The notes under the pieces: generated by a model
What the model saw: the letters and a program-made list of their open reading frames with translations, nothing else
What the model was told of the DNA's origin: nothing
Databases searched by the model: none
Assembly: GCA_937874445.1 (NCBI GenBank)
Contig: CALNAL010000321.1
Span: 1-9,218 of the forward strand
Source: an uncultured Acetobacteraceae bacterium
Lineage (GTDB): Bacteria > Pseudomonadota > Alphaproteobacteria > Acetobacterales > Acetobacteraceae
Reading direction: 5' to 3'
Length of the DNA stretch: 9,218 bases
Part shown: positions 1 through 6,303 of the stretch, in pieces
How the letters are laid out: each line of letters starts with the position of its first letter
How positions within the stretch are numbered: the first letter of the stretch is position 1
Made by a program: the position numbers and the translations under genes

Positions 1-47
1 CTACACCTAAGCCTTCGTCGGCAGCGTCAGATGTGTATAAGAGACAG
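1..47 (+). other. Nextera P5-side adapter with i5 index (library contamination)
   Basis: Synthetic, not genomic. Bases 1-6 are the end of the P5 flow-cell arm, 7-14 (CTAAGCCT) match the i5 index I recall as S508, 15-28 are the Read 1 adapter stem TCGTCGGCAGCGTC, and 29-47 are the 19-base Tn5 mosaic end AGATGTGTATAAGAGACAG. Genomic sequence begins at 48. Any reading frame crossing 47/48 is chimeric. Confidence 0.99.
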
Positions 48-49
48 GG

Positions 50-112
50 GTTACGGAAAGAGACAAATCGGAGGGCATGACCGGCATTGACCCGGAATCG
101 GAGGATGTGTAA
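50..112 (+). CDS. Possible C-terminal end of an upstream gene (partial)
   Basis: One forward frame is open from the first genomic bases to a TAA at 110-112 and would encode about 20 residues (VTERDKSEG...PESEDV), hydrophilic and acidic as many C-terminal tails are. The other two forward frames stop earlier, at 78-80 and 88-90. If real, it is the 3' end of a gene lying left of the contig, on the same strand as the lyase gene and about 106 bases before it. The stretch is too short for family recognition, and an open frame this long can arise by chance in GC-rich DNA. I cannot name a product. Confidence 0.25.
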   Translation, partial: VTERDKSEGMTGIDPESEDV

Positions 113-116
113 TTAT
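87..116 (+). promoter_or_regulatory. Candidate sigma70-type promoter for the lyase/CoA-transferase/transporter unit
   Basis: TTGACC at 87-92 matches a -35 box at five of six positions. AATTAT at 111-116 matches a -10 box at four of six, with an 18-base spacer. The following 117-160 is markedly AT-rich compared with the rest of the contig, as expected for a promoter and leader. AATAAT at 130-135 is an alternative -10 but lacks a good -35. The call rests only on consensus matching. Confidence 0.3.
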
Positions 117-204
117 TTTCATAGCACAGAATAATTTTCCGTTCAACAGAAAAATACCTGTGGACGGATGACCCAGGAAATCTGCTTCCCCTGGAAGCGT
201 GCGC

Positions 205-210
205 GAGGAA
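205..210 (+). promoter_or_regulatory. Ribosome binding site that decides the lyase start
   Basis: GAGGAA lies 8 bases before ATG 219 but only 2 bases before ATG 213. The in-frame ATG at 168 has no comparable purine-rich site, so 219 is preferred. The same GAGGAA hexamer precedes the amidohydrolase start on the other strand. Confidence 0.6.
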
Positions 211-218
211 ACATGCCA

Positions 219-1163
219 ATGACCCAATCCCTTCCCCCCATCGACGTCCTGGTCAGCGAAGTCGGACCGCGCGACGGACTGCAGAGCGTCAAGCAGACCA
301 TGCCCACCGCGGCCAAGCTCCGCTGGATCGGCGCGCTGGCCGCCGCCGGGCTGCGCGAGATCGAAGTCGGCTCCTTCGTCTCGCCCAAGCGCCTGCCGCA
401 GATGGCCGACGCCGCCGAGGTGGTCGCCGCCGCCATCAAGATCCCCGGGCTCTCCGTGCTGGCGCTGGTGCCCAACCTCAAGGGGGCCCAGCGCGCGCTG
501 GAGGCCGGATGCCCGCGCGTGACCCTGCCCGTCTCGGCCTCCGAGACGCACAGCATCAAGAACATCGGCATGACCACCGAGGCCGCCATCGCCCAGGTCG
601 GCGAGGTGTGCAAGCTGCGCGCCACCCTCGACCACCCCTTCGGCGTCGAGGTCGGCATCTCCACCGCCTTCGGCTGCACCATGGAGGGGCCGGTCCCCGA
701 GGACCGGGTGATCGCGCTCGCCGTGGAGCTGGCCAAGGCCGGGGCCGATTCGGTGGGGCTCTCCGATACCACCGGCTACGGCAACCCCGCCCAGGTGAAG
801 CGCCTGTTCACCCGCCTGCATGCCGAACTCGGCGAGAAGGCCGGGGGAGGGCATTTCCACAACACCCGCGGCCAGGGACTGGCCAACGTGGTGGCCGCGC
901 TGGAGGTGGGGGTGACGACCTTCGACTCCTCGCAGGCCGGACTCGGCGGCTGCCCCTACGCGCCCGGCGCCTCGGGCAACATCGTCACCGAGGACCTGGT
1001 GTTCCTGCTCGAATCCATGGGGCTGCGCACCGGCGTCTCCATCGACAAGCTGTTAGAGGCCCGCAAGGTGCTCGCCGAGGGGCTGCCCGGCGAGGCGCTC
1101 TACGGGCAGGTGGCCGACGCCGGCCTGCCAAAAGGCTTCAAGCCCGCGGGAGCCGCAGCATGA
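219..1163 (+). CDS. HMG-CoA lyase family protein (3-hydroxy-acyl-CoA C-C lyase)
   Basis: Predicted 314-residue cytosolic TIM-barrel enzyme of the HMG-CoA lyase family, which splits 3-hydroxy-3-methylglutaryl-CoA into acetyl-CoA and acetoacetate with a divalent metal. Visible hallmarks are VSEVGPRDGLQ (Arg18, Asp19), SFVSPKRLPQMAD near residues 52-64, metal-binding His212 and His214 in HFHNTRGQG, and the loop GCPYAPGASGN with Cys245 and Asn254. Every catalytic position I know from the human enzyme is present, and the length fits the family. The start at 219 follows the GAGGAA site and leaves a short lead before the barrel; 168 and 213 are in-frame alternatives. Its stop overlaps the next gene's start (ATGA). 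Family members next to CaiB-type genes may act on citramalyl-CoA or similar substrates, and HDTYGQ of classical HMG-CoA lyases reads HNTRGQ here, so the exact substrate is uncertain. A symbol such as mvaB would be a guess. Confidence 0.9.
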   Translation: MTQSLPPIDVLVSEVGPRDGLQSVKQTMPTAAKLRWIGALAAAGLREIEVGSFVSPKRLPQMADAAEVVAAAIKIPGLSVLALVPNLKGAQRALEAGCPRVTLPVSASETHSIKNIGMTTEAAIAQVGEVCKLRATLDHPFGVEVGISTAFGCTMEGPVPEDRVIALAVELAKAGADSVGLSDTTGYGNPAQVKRLFTRLHAELGEKAGGGHFHNTRGQGLANVVAALEVGVTTFDSSQAGLGGCPYAPGASGNIVTEDLVFLLESMGLRTGVSIDKLLEARKVLAEGLPGEALYGQVADAGLPKGFKPAGAAA

Positions 1164-2350
1164 GCAAGCTGCCGCTCGAAGGGGTCAAGGTCGTCGAATT
1201 CTCCCACATGGTGATGGGGCCGAGCTGCGGCGTGGTGCTCGCCGACATGGGCGCCGACGTCATCAAGGTCGAGCCCACCGGGGAGGGCGACAACACCCGC
1301 AAGCTCACCGGCTCCGGGGTCGGCTTCTTCGCCACCTTCAACCGCAACAAGCGCAGCCTCGCGGTGAACCTCAAGTCGCCCGAGGGCATCGCCCTGGTGC
1401 GCAAGCTGATCGCCCAGGCCGACGTGCTGACCGAGAACTTCCGTCCCGGCGCGCTCGACAAGATGGGCCTCGGCTACGCCGCGCTGAAGGCGGAGAACCC
1501 CCGGCTGATCTACTGCTCGATGAAGGGCTTCCTCGCCGGCCCCTACGCCAAGCGCACCGCGCTCGACGAGGTGGTGCAGATGATGGGCGGCCTCGCCTAC
1601 ATGACCGGCCCGCCCGGCCGGCCGCTGCGCGCGGGCGCCTCCGTCAACGACATCATGGGGGGGATGTTCGCCGCCATCGGCATCCTCGGCGCGCTGATCC
1701 AGCGCGGGACGACCGGCGAGGGGCAGTACGTGTGCTCCTCGCTGTTCGAGAACACCGCCTTCCTGGTGGCGACCCACCTCGCGCAATACGTCATCACCGG
1801 CAAGGCCCCCTCGCCGATGCCGGCGCGGCTCTCCGCCTGGGGGGTCTACGACGTGTTCCAGACCGCCGACGAGCCGGTGTTCCTCGGCGTGGTCAGCGAC
1901 ACCCAGTGGAAGCTGTTCTGCGAGGCCTTCGACCTCAAGGACTTCGCCGCCGACCCCGAGCTTGCCACCAACCGCCAGCGCGTGGCCTCGCGCGAGCACA
2001 TGATGCCCGTGCTGCGCGAGATGCTCGCCAAGCGCACCCGCGCCGAGATCATGGCCGTGTGCGAAAAGGCCGGACTGCCCTTCGCGCCGATCACCCGCCC
2101 GCAGGACCTGCTGGAAGACCCGCAGCTCGCCACCCCCGGCGCCATGGTGCCCGTCACCCTGCCCGACGGACGCGAGATGCCCGTGCCCGCCCTGCCGCTG
2201 GAGATGGACGGCCACCGCCTCGGCCGACGCCTCGACCTGCCCCGCGTGGGCGAGCACTCGGCCGCCATCGCCGCCGCCCTCGGCTATACCCCCGAGGAGA
2301 TCACGGCGCTGGTGGGCGAGGGCGTGCTGGGAGTCTCCCCCGCCCGCTAA
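1160..2350 (+). CDS. CaiB/BaiF family (class III) CoA-transferase
   Basis: Predicted 396-residue cytosolic enzyme. Class III transferases move CoA from one acyl-CoA to a free acid through an aspartyl-CoA anhydride. The N-terminus LEGVKVVEFSHMVMGPSC followed by LADMGADVIKVE is the family opening, FNRNKRSLAVNLKSPEG at about 60-76 is the conserved stretch before the catalytic region, and Asp164 in ASVNDIMGGMFAAIGI aligns with the catalytic Asp of formyl-CoA transferase. The length is typical of the family (about 400). Translation starts within the upstream stop (ATGA, 1160-1163) with GGGAG at 1148-1152 as ribosome site, indicating coupling. With a lyase before it and a carboxylate transporter after it, it probably forms the CoA thioester that the lyase cleaves, perhaps using succinyl-CoA as donor as in the human hydroxymethylglutarate CoA-transferase SUGCT. 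Donor and acceptor are inferred. Confidence 0.92.
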   Translation: MSKLPLEGVKVVEFSHMVMGPSCGVVLADMGADVIKVEPTGEGDNTRKLTGSGVGFFATFNRNKRSLAVNLKSPEGIALVRKLIAQADVLTENFRPGALDKMGLGYAALKAENPRLIYCSMKGFLAGPYAKRTALDEVVQMMGGLAYMTGPPGRPLRAGASVNDIMGGMFAAIGILGALIQRGTTGEGQYVCSSLFENTAFLVATHLAQYVITGKAPSPMPARLSAWGVYDVFQTADEPVFLGVVSDTQWKLFCEAFDLKDFAADPELATNRQRVASREHMMPVLREMLAKRTRAEIMAVCEKAGLPFAPITRPQDLLEDPQLATPGAMVPVTLPDGREMPVPALPLEMDGHRLGRRLDLPRVGEHSAAIAAALGYTPEEITALVGEGVLGVSPAR

Positions 2351-2390
2351 TCCCGTCGGTCCCCCGACATTTTCGTTCAGCCCGTGGTGA

Positions 2391-2396
2391 AAAAGG
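2391..2396 (+). promoter_or_regulatory. Ribosome binding site that decides the transporter start
   Basis: AAAAGG lies 8 bases before ATG 2405. The in-frame GTG codons at 2384 and 2387 have no site at useful spacing and would place this motif inside the gene, so 2405 is preferred. Confidence 0.5.
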
Positions 2397-2404
2397 CCCA
2401 AGCC

Positions 2405-3868
2405 ATGACATCCGCGACTGTCGACACGAAATCCGCACCTTCCGCGCCCCCTCCCTCCGGATGGGAACGCTTCCGCATGACCTGGGGCGTGCCGCTGGCC
2501 GTGCTGGTCAGCGTGCTGGTGTGGTTCGCCCCGCAACCCGCCAGCCTTTCGCTCGCCGGCCATCACGCCCTCTCGCTGTTCGCCGGCGTGTTCGTGCTCT
2601 ACCTCACCGAGGCCATCCCGCTCGCCATCACCTCGCTGATGGTGGTGCCGGCCGCCGTGCTGATGAAGGTGGTGCCGGTGAAGGAGGCGCTGACCGGATT
2701 CTCCTCCACCTCGGTGTGGCTGATCGTCGGCGCCTTCATCCTCGCCTCGGCCATGGTGAAGACCCGGCTCGCCGAGCGCATCACCTGGCACATCCTGCGC
2801 ACCATCGGCTTCACCCCGACGCGGGTGACGCTGGGGATCACCATGGCCAACATCGTGCTGGCCTTCCTGATCCCCTCCTCCACCGCGCGCACCGCGGTGC
2901 TGCTGCCGGTGTGCCTGGGCATCGCCAGCGTGATGTGCGGCGAGGGGCGCACCAAATTCGCCATCAACCTGCTGCTGACGCTGGCCTTCACCAACGCCAC
3001 CATCGGCGCCGGCATCCTCACCGCCACCGTGCCCAACCCCGTCACGGTGGACTTCCTCGCCAAGGCCGGCACCCACATCACCTATACCGACTGGTTGCTC
3101 TACGGCTTCCCGCCCGCGCTGATCATGACGTTCGTGACCTGGTTCGTGATCCAGCGCATCTTCCCGCCCGAGGCGGCGCGCGAGGGACTCGGCGAAAGCG
3201 TCGCCCACGAGCGGCTGGCCGAGATGGGCCCCACCACCAACGCGGAATGGCGGGCCTTCGCGGTGTTCATCCTGGTGCTGCTCGGGTGGGTGAGCGGCGC
3301 GTGGACGAAATTCGATTCCACCGTCGTCTGCCTGGTCGGCGTGGGGCTGCTCTGCCTGCCCAAGTTCGGCGTGCTCGACTGGCCCTACATCAACCGCCAC
3401 ACCTCCTGGCAGGTGGTGATGGTGGCCGGCGGCGGCATCACGCTGGGCGACATCCTGATGAAGACCGGCGCCGCCAAGTGGCTCGCCGTGACGATCTTCC
3501 ACGGGCTCGGGCTGCAGGCGCTCGGCGTGCTCGCCCTGCTGCTCGCGCTGATGGTGGTGATCCAGTACCTCCACGTGGTGTTCGTCGGCACCACCGCGAT
3601 GGCCACCGCCTTCCTGCCCATCGTGCTGGCCCTGGCCCAGACGGCCAAGATCGACCCGCTGGTGCTGGTGCTGCCCGCCGGCATGATCATCGGCGGCTAC
3701 CCGGTGCTGATGTTCTACAACACCCTGCCGAACATCATCATCTACGGCACCGGCAAGCTGAAGGTGGGCGACTTCCCCAAGGTGGGCGTGCTCATCAGCT
3801 TCATCGCCTGCGTGGTGTACGCTCTCTGCGCCGTGACCTATTGGCGCTGGCTCGGCCTCTACTCCTGA
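2405..3868 (+). CDS. DASS/SLC13-family anion (dicarboxylate-type) transporter
   Basis: Predicted 487-residue inner-membrane permease with a Pro/Ser-rich cytoplasmic N-terminus (residues 1-27) and many hydrophobic helices, the first at about 28-44. Known members of the divalent anion:sodium symporter family import succinate, citrate, tartrate or sulfate. Supporting features are LTEAIPLAITSLMVVPAAVL (about 68-87), a first hairpin-tip motif IPSSTARTAVLLPV (156-169), the counterpart FVGTTAMATAFLPI (393-406), and the C-terminal signature PNIIIYGTGKLKVGDF (442-457). The canonical SNT tips of VcINDY read SST and GTT here, so ion or substrate preference may differ. It begins 54 bases after the CoA-transferase, with no terminator between, and is followed by a strong one, making it the last gene of the unit. 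It probably supplies the acid that the two enzymes process. The family is clear; the substrate is not. Confidence 0.9.
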   Translation: MTSATVDTKSAPSAPPPSGWERFRMTWGVPLAVLVSVLVWFAPQPASLSLAGHHALSLFAGVFVLYLTEAIPLAITSLMVVPAAVLMKVVPVKEALTGFSSTSVWLIVGAFILASAMVKTRLAERITWHILRTIGFTPTRVTLGITMANIVLAFLIPSSTARTAVLLPVCLGIASVMCGEGRTKFAINLLLTLAFTNATIGAGILTATVPNPVTVDFLAKAGTHITYTDWLLYGFPPALIMTFVTWFVIQRIFPPEAAREGLGESVAHERLAEMGPTTNAEWRAFAVFILVLLGWVSGAWTKFDSTVVCLVGVGLLCLPKFGVLDWPYINRHTSWQVVMVAGGGITLGDILMKTGAAKWLAVTIFHGLGLQALGVLALLLALMVVIQYLHVVFVGTTAMATAFLPIVLALAQTAKIDPLVLVLPAGMIIGGYPVLMFYNTLPNIIIYGTGKLKVGDFPKVGVLISFIACVVYALCAVTYWRWLGLYS

Positions 3869-3886
3869 CCGCATAAACTGCCGAGC

Positions 3887-3925
3887 CCCCCGGAATGGCG
3901 CCCTGCCGTTCCGGGGGATTTTTTT
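3887..3925 (+). terminator. Intrinsic terminator after the transporter gene
   Basis: Left arm 3887-3899 (CCCCCGGAATGGC) pairs with right arm 3905-3917 (GCCGTTCCGGGGG), giving a 13-bp stem with one G-U pair and a 5-base loop. Seven T residues (3919-3925) follow one base later. It begins 18 bases after the stop codon and separates the three-gene unit from the chemoreceptor gene. Confidence 0.93.
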
Positions 3926-3983
3926 GCGCGCGGCCGGCTGCCGGGGAGAGTGCCGAAATCATTTTTCAACAATCCGCCCCGGC

Positions 3984-4013
3984 CTGAAATCGAAAATCAT
4001 CGGCATTTGTTAT
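3984..4013 (+). promoter_or_regulatory. Candidate promoter of the chemoreceptor gene
   Basis: CTGAAA at 3984-3989 and TGTTAT at 4008-4013, 18 bases apart, each match the sigma70 boxes at four of six positions. They sit in an AT-rich island (about 3955-4040) unlike the surrounding sequence, downstream of the terminator. Because that terminator isolates the gene, a promoter must lie between about 3926 and 4060. I found no convincing sigma28 or sigma54 motif. Confidence 0.28.
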
Positions 4014-4073
4014 GTTTCGTTTATCTTTTTTGCTTCTCATGCCCCCGGTGAGCGACGCACTCTGGAGGCCTCG

Positions 4074-6131
4074 ATGCTGGCTGGCTTTCGCAACCTCCCC
4101 ATCCGCCTGAAAATCCTGATCGCGCTGCTTCTGCCACTCGCCGGCCTGTTCGGGCTGGCGGGCATGACGATCGCCGACCGGATGGCCGTCGTGACCGGGA
4201 ACGGACGCCTGGGGCAGGTCGTCGCCCTGGCGGTCGATATCAGCGCCGTCATCGACGACCTTCAGCAGGAACGCGGCATCTCCGGCATCTTTCTCGCCAG
4301 CGGCGGCCGCCAGCAGGGCGACACGATGAAGGAACGTCGCCAGGCCTCCGACCGGTCCATCGCCCGGCTGCGCCAATCCTTTGCCGCCTTCCCCCGCGCG
4401 CTCCTCGGCGAGGGACCGGCCGGGCAGCTCGGACAGGGAGTCGCCGCGCTCACCGGCATCGGCGCCCTGCGCGGGCGGATCGACGCGCGGCAGATCGACA
4501 GCAGCACCTCCTTCGCCACCTATACGCCGCTCATCCAGGCCTTCCTGCAGACCATCACCACCCTCACCACGCTCACCCGCAATCACGAGATGGAAATGCG
4601 GCTGGTCTCCTACGCCAGCCTGCAGACCGGCAAGGAATTCGCCGGGCAGGAGCGCGCCCTGGGCGGCGCCGGCCTTGCCGGGGGGGCCTTTCCGCCCGCC
4701 CTGATGCAACAGTTCATCGGCCGCATCGCCTCCCAGCAGACCGCCTTCGCCGCGGCGCTGGCCTTCGCCCCGGAACGCGAGCGCGCCGCCCTCCAGGCCG
4801 CCCTCTCCGGCCCCGAATCCGCCGAGCTGGAGCGCCTGCGCCGGACCGTCCTCGCCAGCCCGACCAGCGACACCACCGGGAAGATCAGCGGAGGCGAATG
4901 GTTCGAGCAGGCCAGCCGGCGAATCCGGGCGATCCAGGCGGTGGGCAGCGCCATGACCTCCGGGCTGCTCGACTTCGCCGCCGGACTGCGCGCCGCCGCG
5001 CAACGCGACCTCATCGGCCTTGCCAGTGCCCTGGCCGCGCTGCTGCTCCTCTCCGGCGGCCTCGCGCTCGGCGTGGCGCGCGGCATCTACGCGCCGCTCA
5101 CCGCATTGACCCAGGCCATCCACCGGCTGGCCTCCGGAGATACCACCGGGGAGGTCTGCGGCACGCAACGCCAGGACGAAATCGGCGCCATGGCGCGCGC
5201 GGTCGAGATCTTCAAGGCCAACAAGCTGGAGGCCGACCGGCTGGAGGAGGAGGAACGCCGCCAGCGGACCCTCCGCGAACAGCGCGGCCACGCCCTGGAA
5301 CAGGGAAGCCTGCGCTTCAGGAGCAGCGTCAACGAGGTGCTTCAGACGGTGGCGGAGGCCTCCCGCGAGATGCAGGATTCCGCCGCGGCCATGTCCACCA
5401 ACGCCGAGGAGACGCAGCGCCAGTCGGCGGCCGTCGCGGAGGCGGCCCACCAGGCCGCGGGCAACGTCAGCACGGTCGCCGCCGCCGCCGAGCAGCTCTC
5501 CGCCGCCATCCAGGAAATCAGCCGCCAGATCAGCCAGTCCAACAGCATCACCGACGCCGCCGTCGAGGAAACGCAGCGGACCGACGACATCGTTCGCGGC
5601 CTGATCGAGGCCACCCGGCGCATCGACGAGATCGTCGGGCTGATCAACGACATCGCCTCCCAGACCAACCTGCTGGCCCTGAACGCCACCATCGAGGCGG
5701 CCCGGGCCGGCGAGGCCGGGCGCGGCTTCGCGGTGGTGGCCGGAGAGGTCAAGACCCTGGCCGGCCAGACCGCCAAGGCGACCGAGGAGATTGTCCGCTA
5801 CATCAAGGACGTGCAGACGCGCACCGCCGATGCCGCCACGGCCATCGGCTCCATCAGCCAGACCATCGGCCAGCTGAACGCCACGACCACCGCCATCGCC
5901 TCGGCCACCGAACAGCAGCGGGCCGCCACTCAGGAAATCGCCCGCAACGTCCATACCGCCGCCGAGGGCACCCACCAGGTGACCGACCATATCGCCACCG
6001 TCAACGCCTCGGCCCAGTCGACCGGCAAGGTCGCCGGGGTGGTGCTGTCGGCAACCCAGCGCCTGACCACCGAAACGGGCCACCTGCGCACCGCCGTGCA
6101 GGGCTTCCTCGCCGATATCAAGGCGGCGTGA
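4074..6131 (+). CDS. Methyl-accepting chemotaxis protein with NIT sensor domain
   Basis: Predicted 685-residue inner-membrane chemoreceptor. TM1 is about residues 12-34 and TM2 about 313-335, bracketing a periplasmic region of about 280 residues. That region contains LQQERGISGIFLASGG (63-78), then R and D positions in KERRQASDRS, and later QERALGGAG...F with a Phe/Ala-rich helix, which is the pattern of the NIT (nitrate/nitrite-sensing) domain. HAMP follows (about 336-390), then a charged coiled coil (about 383-415) and the MCP signalling domain, whose hairpin tip (about 523-563) includes IASQTNLLALNATIEAARAG and GRGFAVVAGEVKTLA, the CheA/CheW contact region. There is no C-terminal NWETF-type methyltransferase-docking pentapeptide; it ends FLADIKAA. 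The start at 4074 has TGGAGG five bases upstream (4063-4068) and gives a short cytoplasmic N-terminus. The frame continues upstream to 3924, but that segment crosses the terminator T-tract and AT-rich leader. The NIT ligand in this protein is inferred. Confidence 0.93.
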   Translation: MLAGFRNLPIRLKILIALLLPLAGLFGLAGMTIADRMAVVTGNGRLGQVVALAVDISAVIDDLQQERGISGIFLASGGRQQGDTMKERRQASDRSIARLRQSFAAFPRALLGEGPAGQLGQGVAALTGIGALRGRIDARQIDSSTSFATYTPLIQAFLQTITTLTTLTRNHEMEMRLVSYASLQTGKEFAGQERALGGAGLAGGAFPPALMQQFIGRIASQQTAFAAALAFAPERERAALQAALSGPESAELERLRRTVLASPTSDTTGKISGGEWFEQASRRIRAIQAVGSAMTSGLLDFAAGLRAAAQRDLIGLASALAALLLLSGGLALGVARGIYAPLTALTQAIHRLASGDTTGEVCGTQRQDEIGAMARAVEIFKANKLEADRLEEEERRQRTLREQRGHALEQGSLRFRSSVNEVLQTVAEASREMQDSAAAMSTNAEETQRQSAAVAEAAHQAAGNVSTVAAAAEQLSAAIQEISRQISQSNSITDAAVEETQRTDDIVRGLIEATRRIDEIVGLINDIASQTNLLALNATIEAARAGEAGRGFAVVAGEVKTLAGQTAKATEEIVRYIKDVQTRTADAATAIGSISQTIGQLNATTTAIASATEQQRAATQEIARNVHTAAEGTHQVTDHIATVNASAQSTGKVAGVVLSATQRLTTETGHLRTAVQGFLADIKAA

Positions 6132-6151
6132 CGCGCGGAGGGCGGCGAATA

Positions 6152-6190
6152 AAGGAAGGAAGGTCTTCTTTTTCCTGAAGGAAAAAGAAG
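6152..6190 (-). terminator. Probable terminator for the minus-strand gene unit (mirror hairpin plus pyrimidine tail)
   Basis: Read on the minus strand, the 11-bp hairpin 6190-6180/6175-6165 is followed by ACCTTCCTTCCTT (6164-6152), the same tail that follows the mirror hairpin on the plus strand. It lies 113 bases beyond the amidohydrolase stop. The function is inferred from symmetry and position. Confidence 0.4.
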
Positions 6191-6260
6191 CAAAAAGGAC
6201 TTTGTTCGTTTGGCTCCGCGCATGACACAGGCGCGGAGCTTAAGGAATAAAGCTTTCCTG

Positions 6261-6297
6261 GTTCTCCTTTCCCGAAAGGAGAACACCTTCCTTCCTT
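6261..6297 (+). terminator. Probable terminator for the chemoreceptor gene (outer hairpin plus pyrimidine tail)
   Basis: A 10-bp hairpin (6261-6270/6275-6284) is followed directly by the pyrimidine tail ACCTTCCTTCCTTG. The tail is U-rich but interrupted by C, so it is weaker than a classic terminator. It lies 129 bases past the chemoreceptor stop, and the other hairpins upstream of it could contribute. Confidence 0.4.
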
Positions 6298-6303
6298 GCT
6301 TGC

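Larger units (their letters stand above)
6152..6297. repeat. Imperfect palindrome of two inverted ~70-base hairpin units (REP/BIME- or MITE-like)
   Basis: The outer arms are perfect 13-base inverted repeats, AAGGAAGGAAGGT (6152-6164) and ACCTTCCTTCCTT (6285-6297). Inside each lies a hairpin: 6165-6175 with 6180-6190 (11 bp, loop TGAA) and 6261-6270 with 6275-6284 (10 bp, loop CCCG). On the dyad axis GCTCCGCGC (6213-6221) pairs with GCGCGGAGC (6231-6239) around a 9-base loop. The reverse complement of 6231-6297 aligns with 6152-6221 along its whole length, including CTTTGTTCGTTT against CTTTATTCCTTA, so two diverged copies face each other. It fills the gap between convergent genes and contains no plausible ORF. 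I see no clear target-site duplication. From memory, similar purine/pyrimidine hairpins recur between genes in Acetobacteraceae; this is unchecked. Confidence 0.8.

Noticed and set aside
29..47. Tn5 transposon end as evidence of a natural mobile element
   Set aside because: The 19-base mosaic end is joined to Illumina index and flow-cell sequence, so it comes from library preparation.
509..1159. In-frame upstream extension of the CoA-transferase gene (217 extra codons)
   Set aside because: It overlaps the lyase gene in another frame, translates to Arg/Gly/Pro-rich nonsense, and the family N-terminus begins exactly at the ATGA overlap at 1160.
1100..3874. A 924-codon minus-strand open frame opposite the CoA-transferase and transporter genes
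   Set aside because: Its translation is a low-complexity His/Gly/Glu/Arg/Asp run with no family motif. It mirrors two well-supported plus-strand genes and arises because GC-rich codons rarely give antisense stops.
1732..3876. A 714-codon plus-strand open frame across the CoA-transferase/transporter junction
   Set aside because: Arg/Pro/His-rich translation without motifs. It is out of frame with both recognised proteins and is another compositional shadow.
3924..4073. N-terminal extension of the chemoreceptor by 50 residues
   Set aside because: It would start inside the terminator T tract and read through the AT-rich leader. TGGAGG before 4074 and the standard short N-terminus before TM1 fit better.
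3966..6083. A 705-codon minus-strand open frame opposite the chemoreceptor gene
   Set aside because: The same GC-rich shadow effect: Gly/Ala/Asp-rich translation without motifs, and it crosses the chemoreceptor's upstream AT-rich leader.
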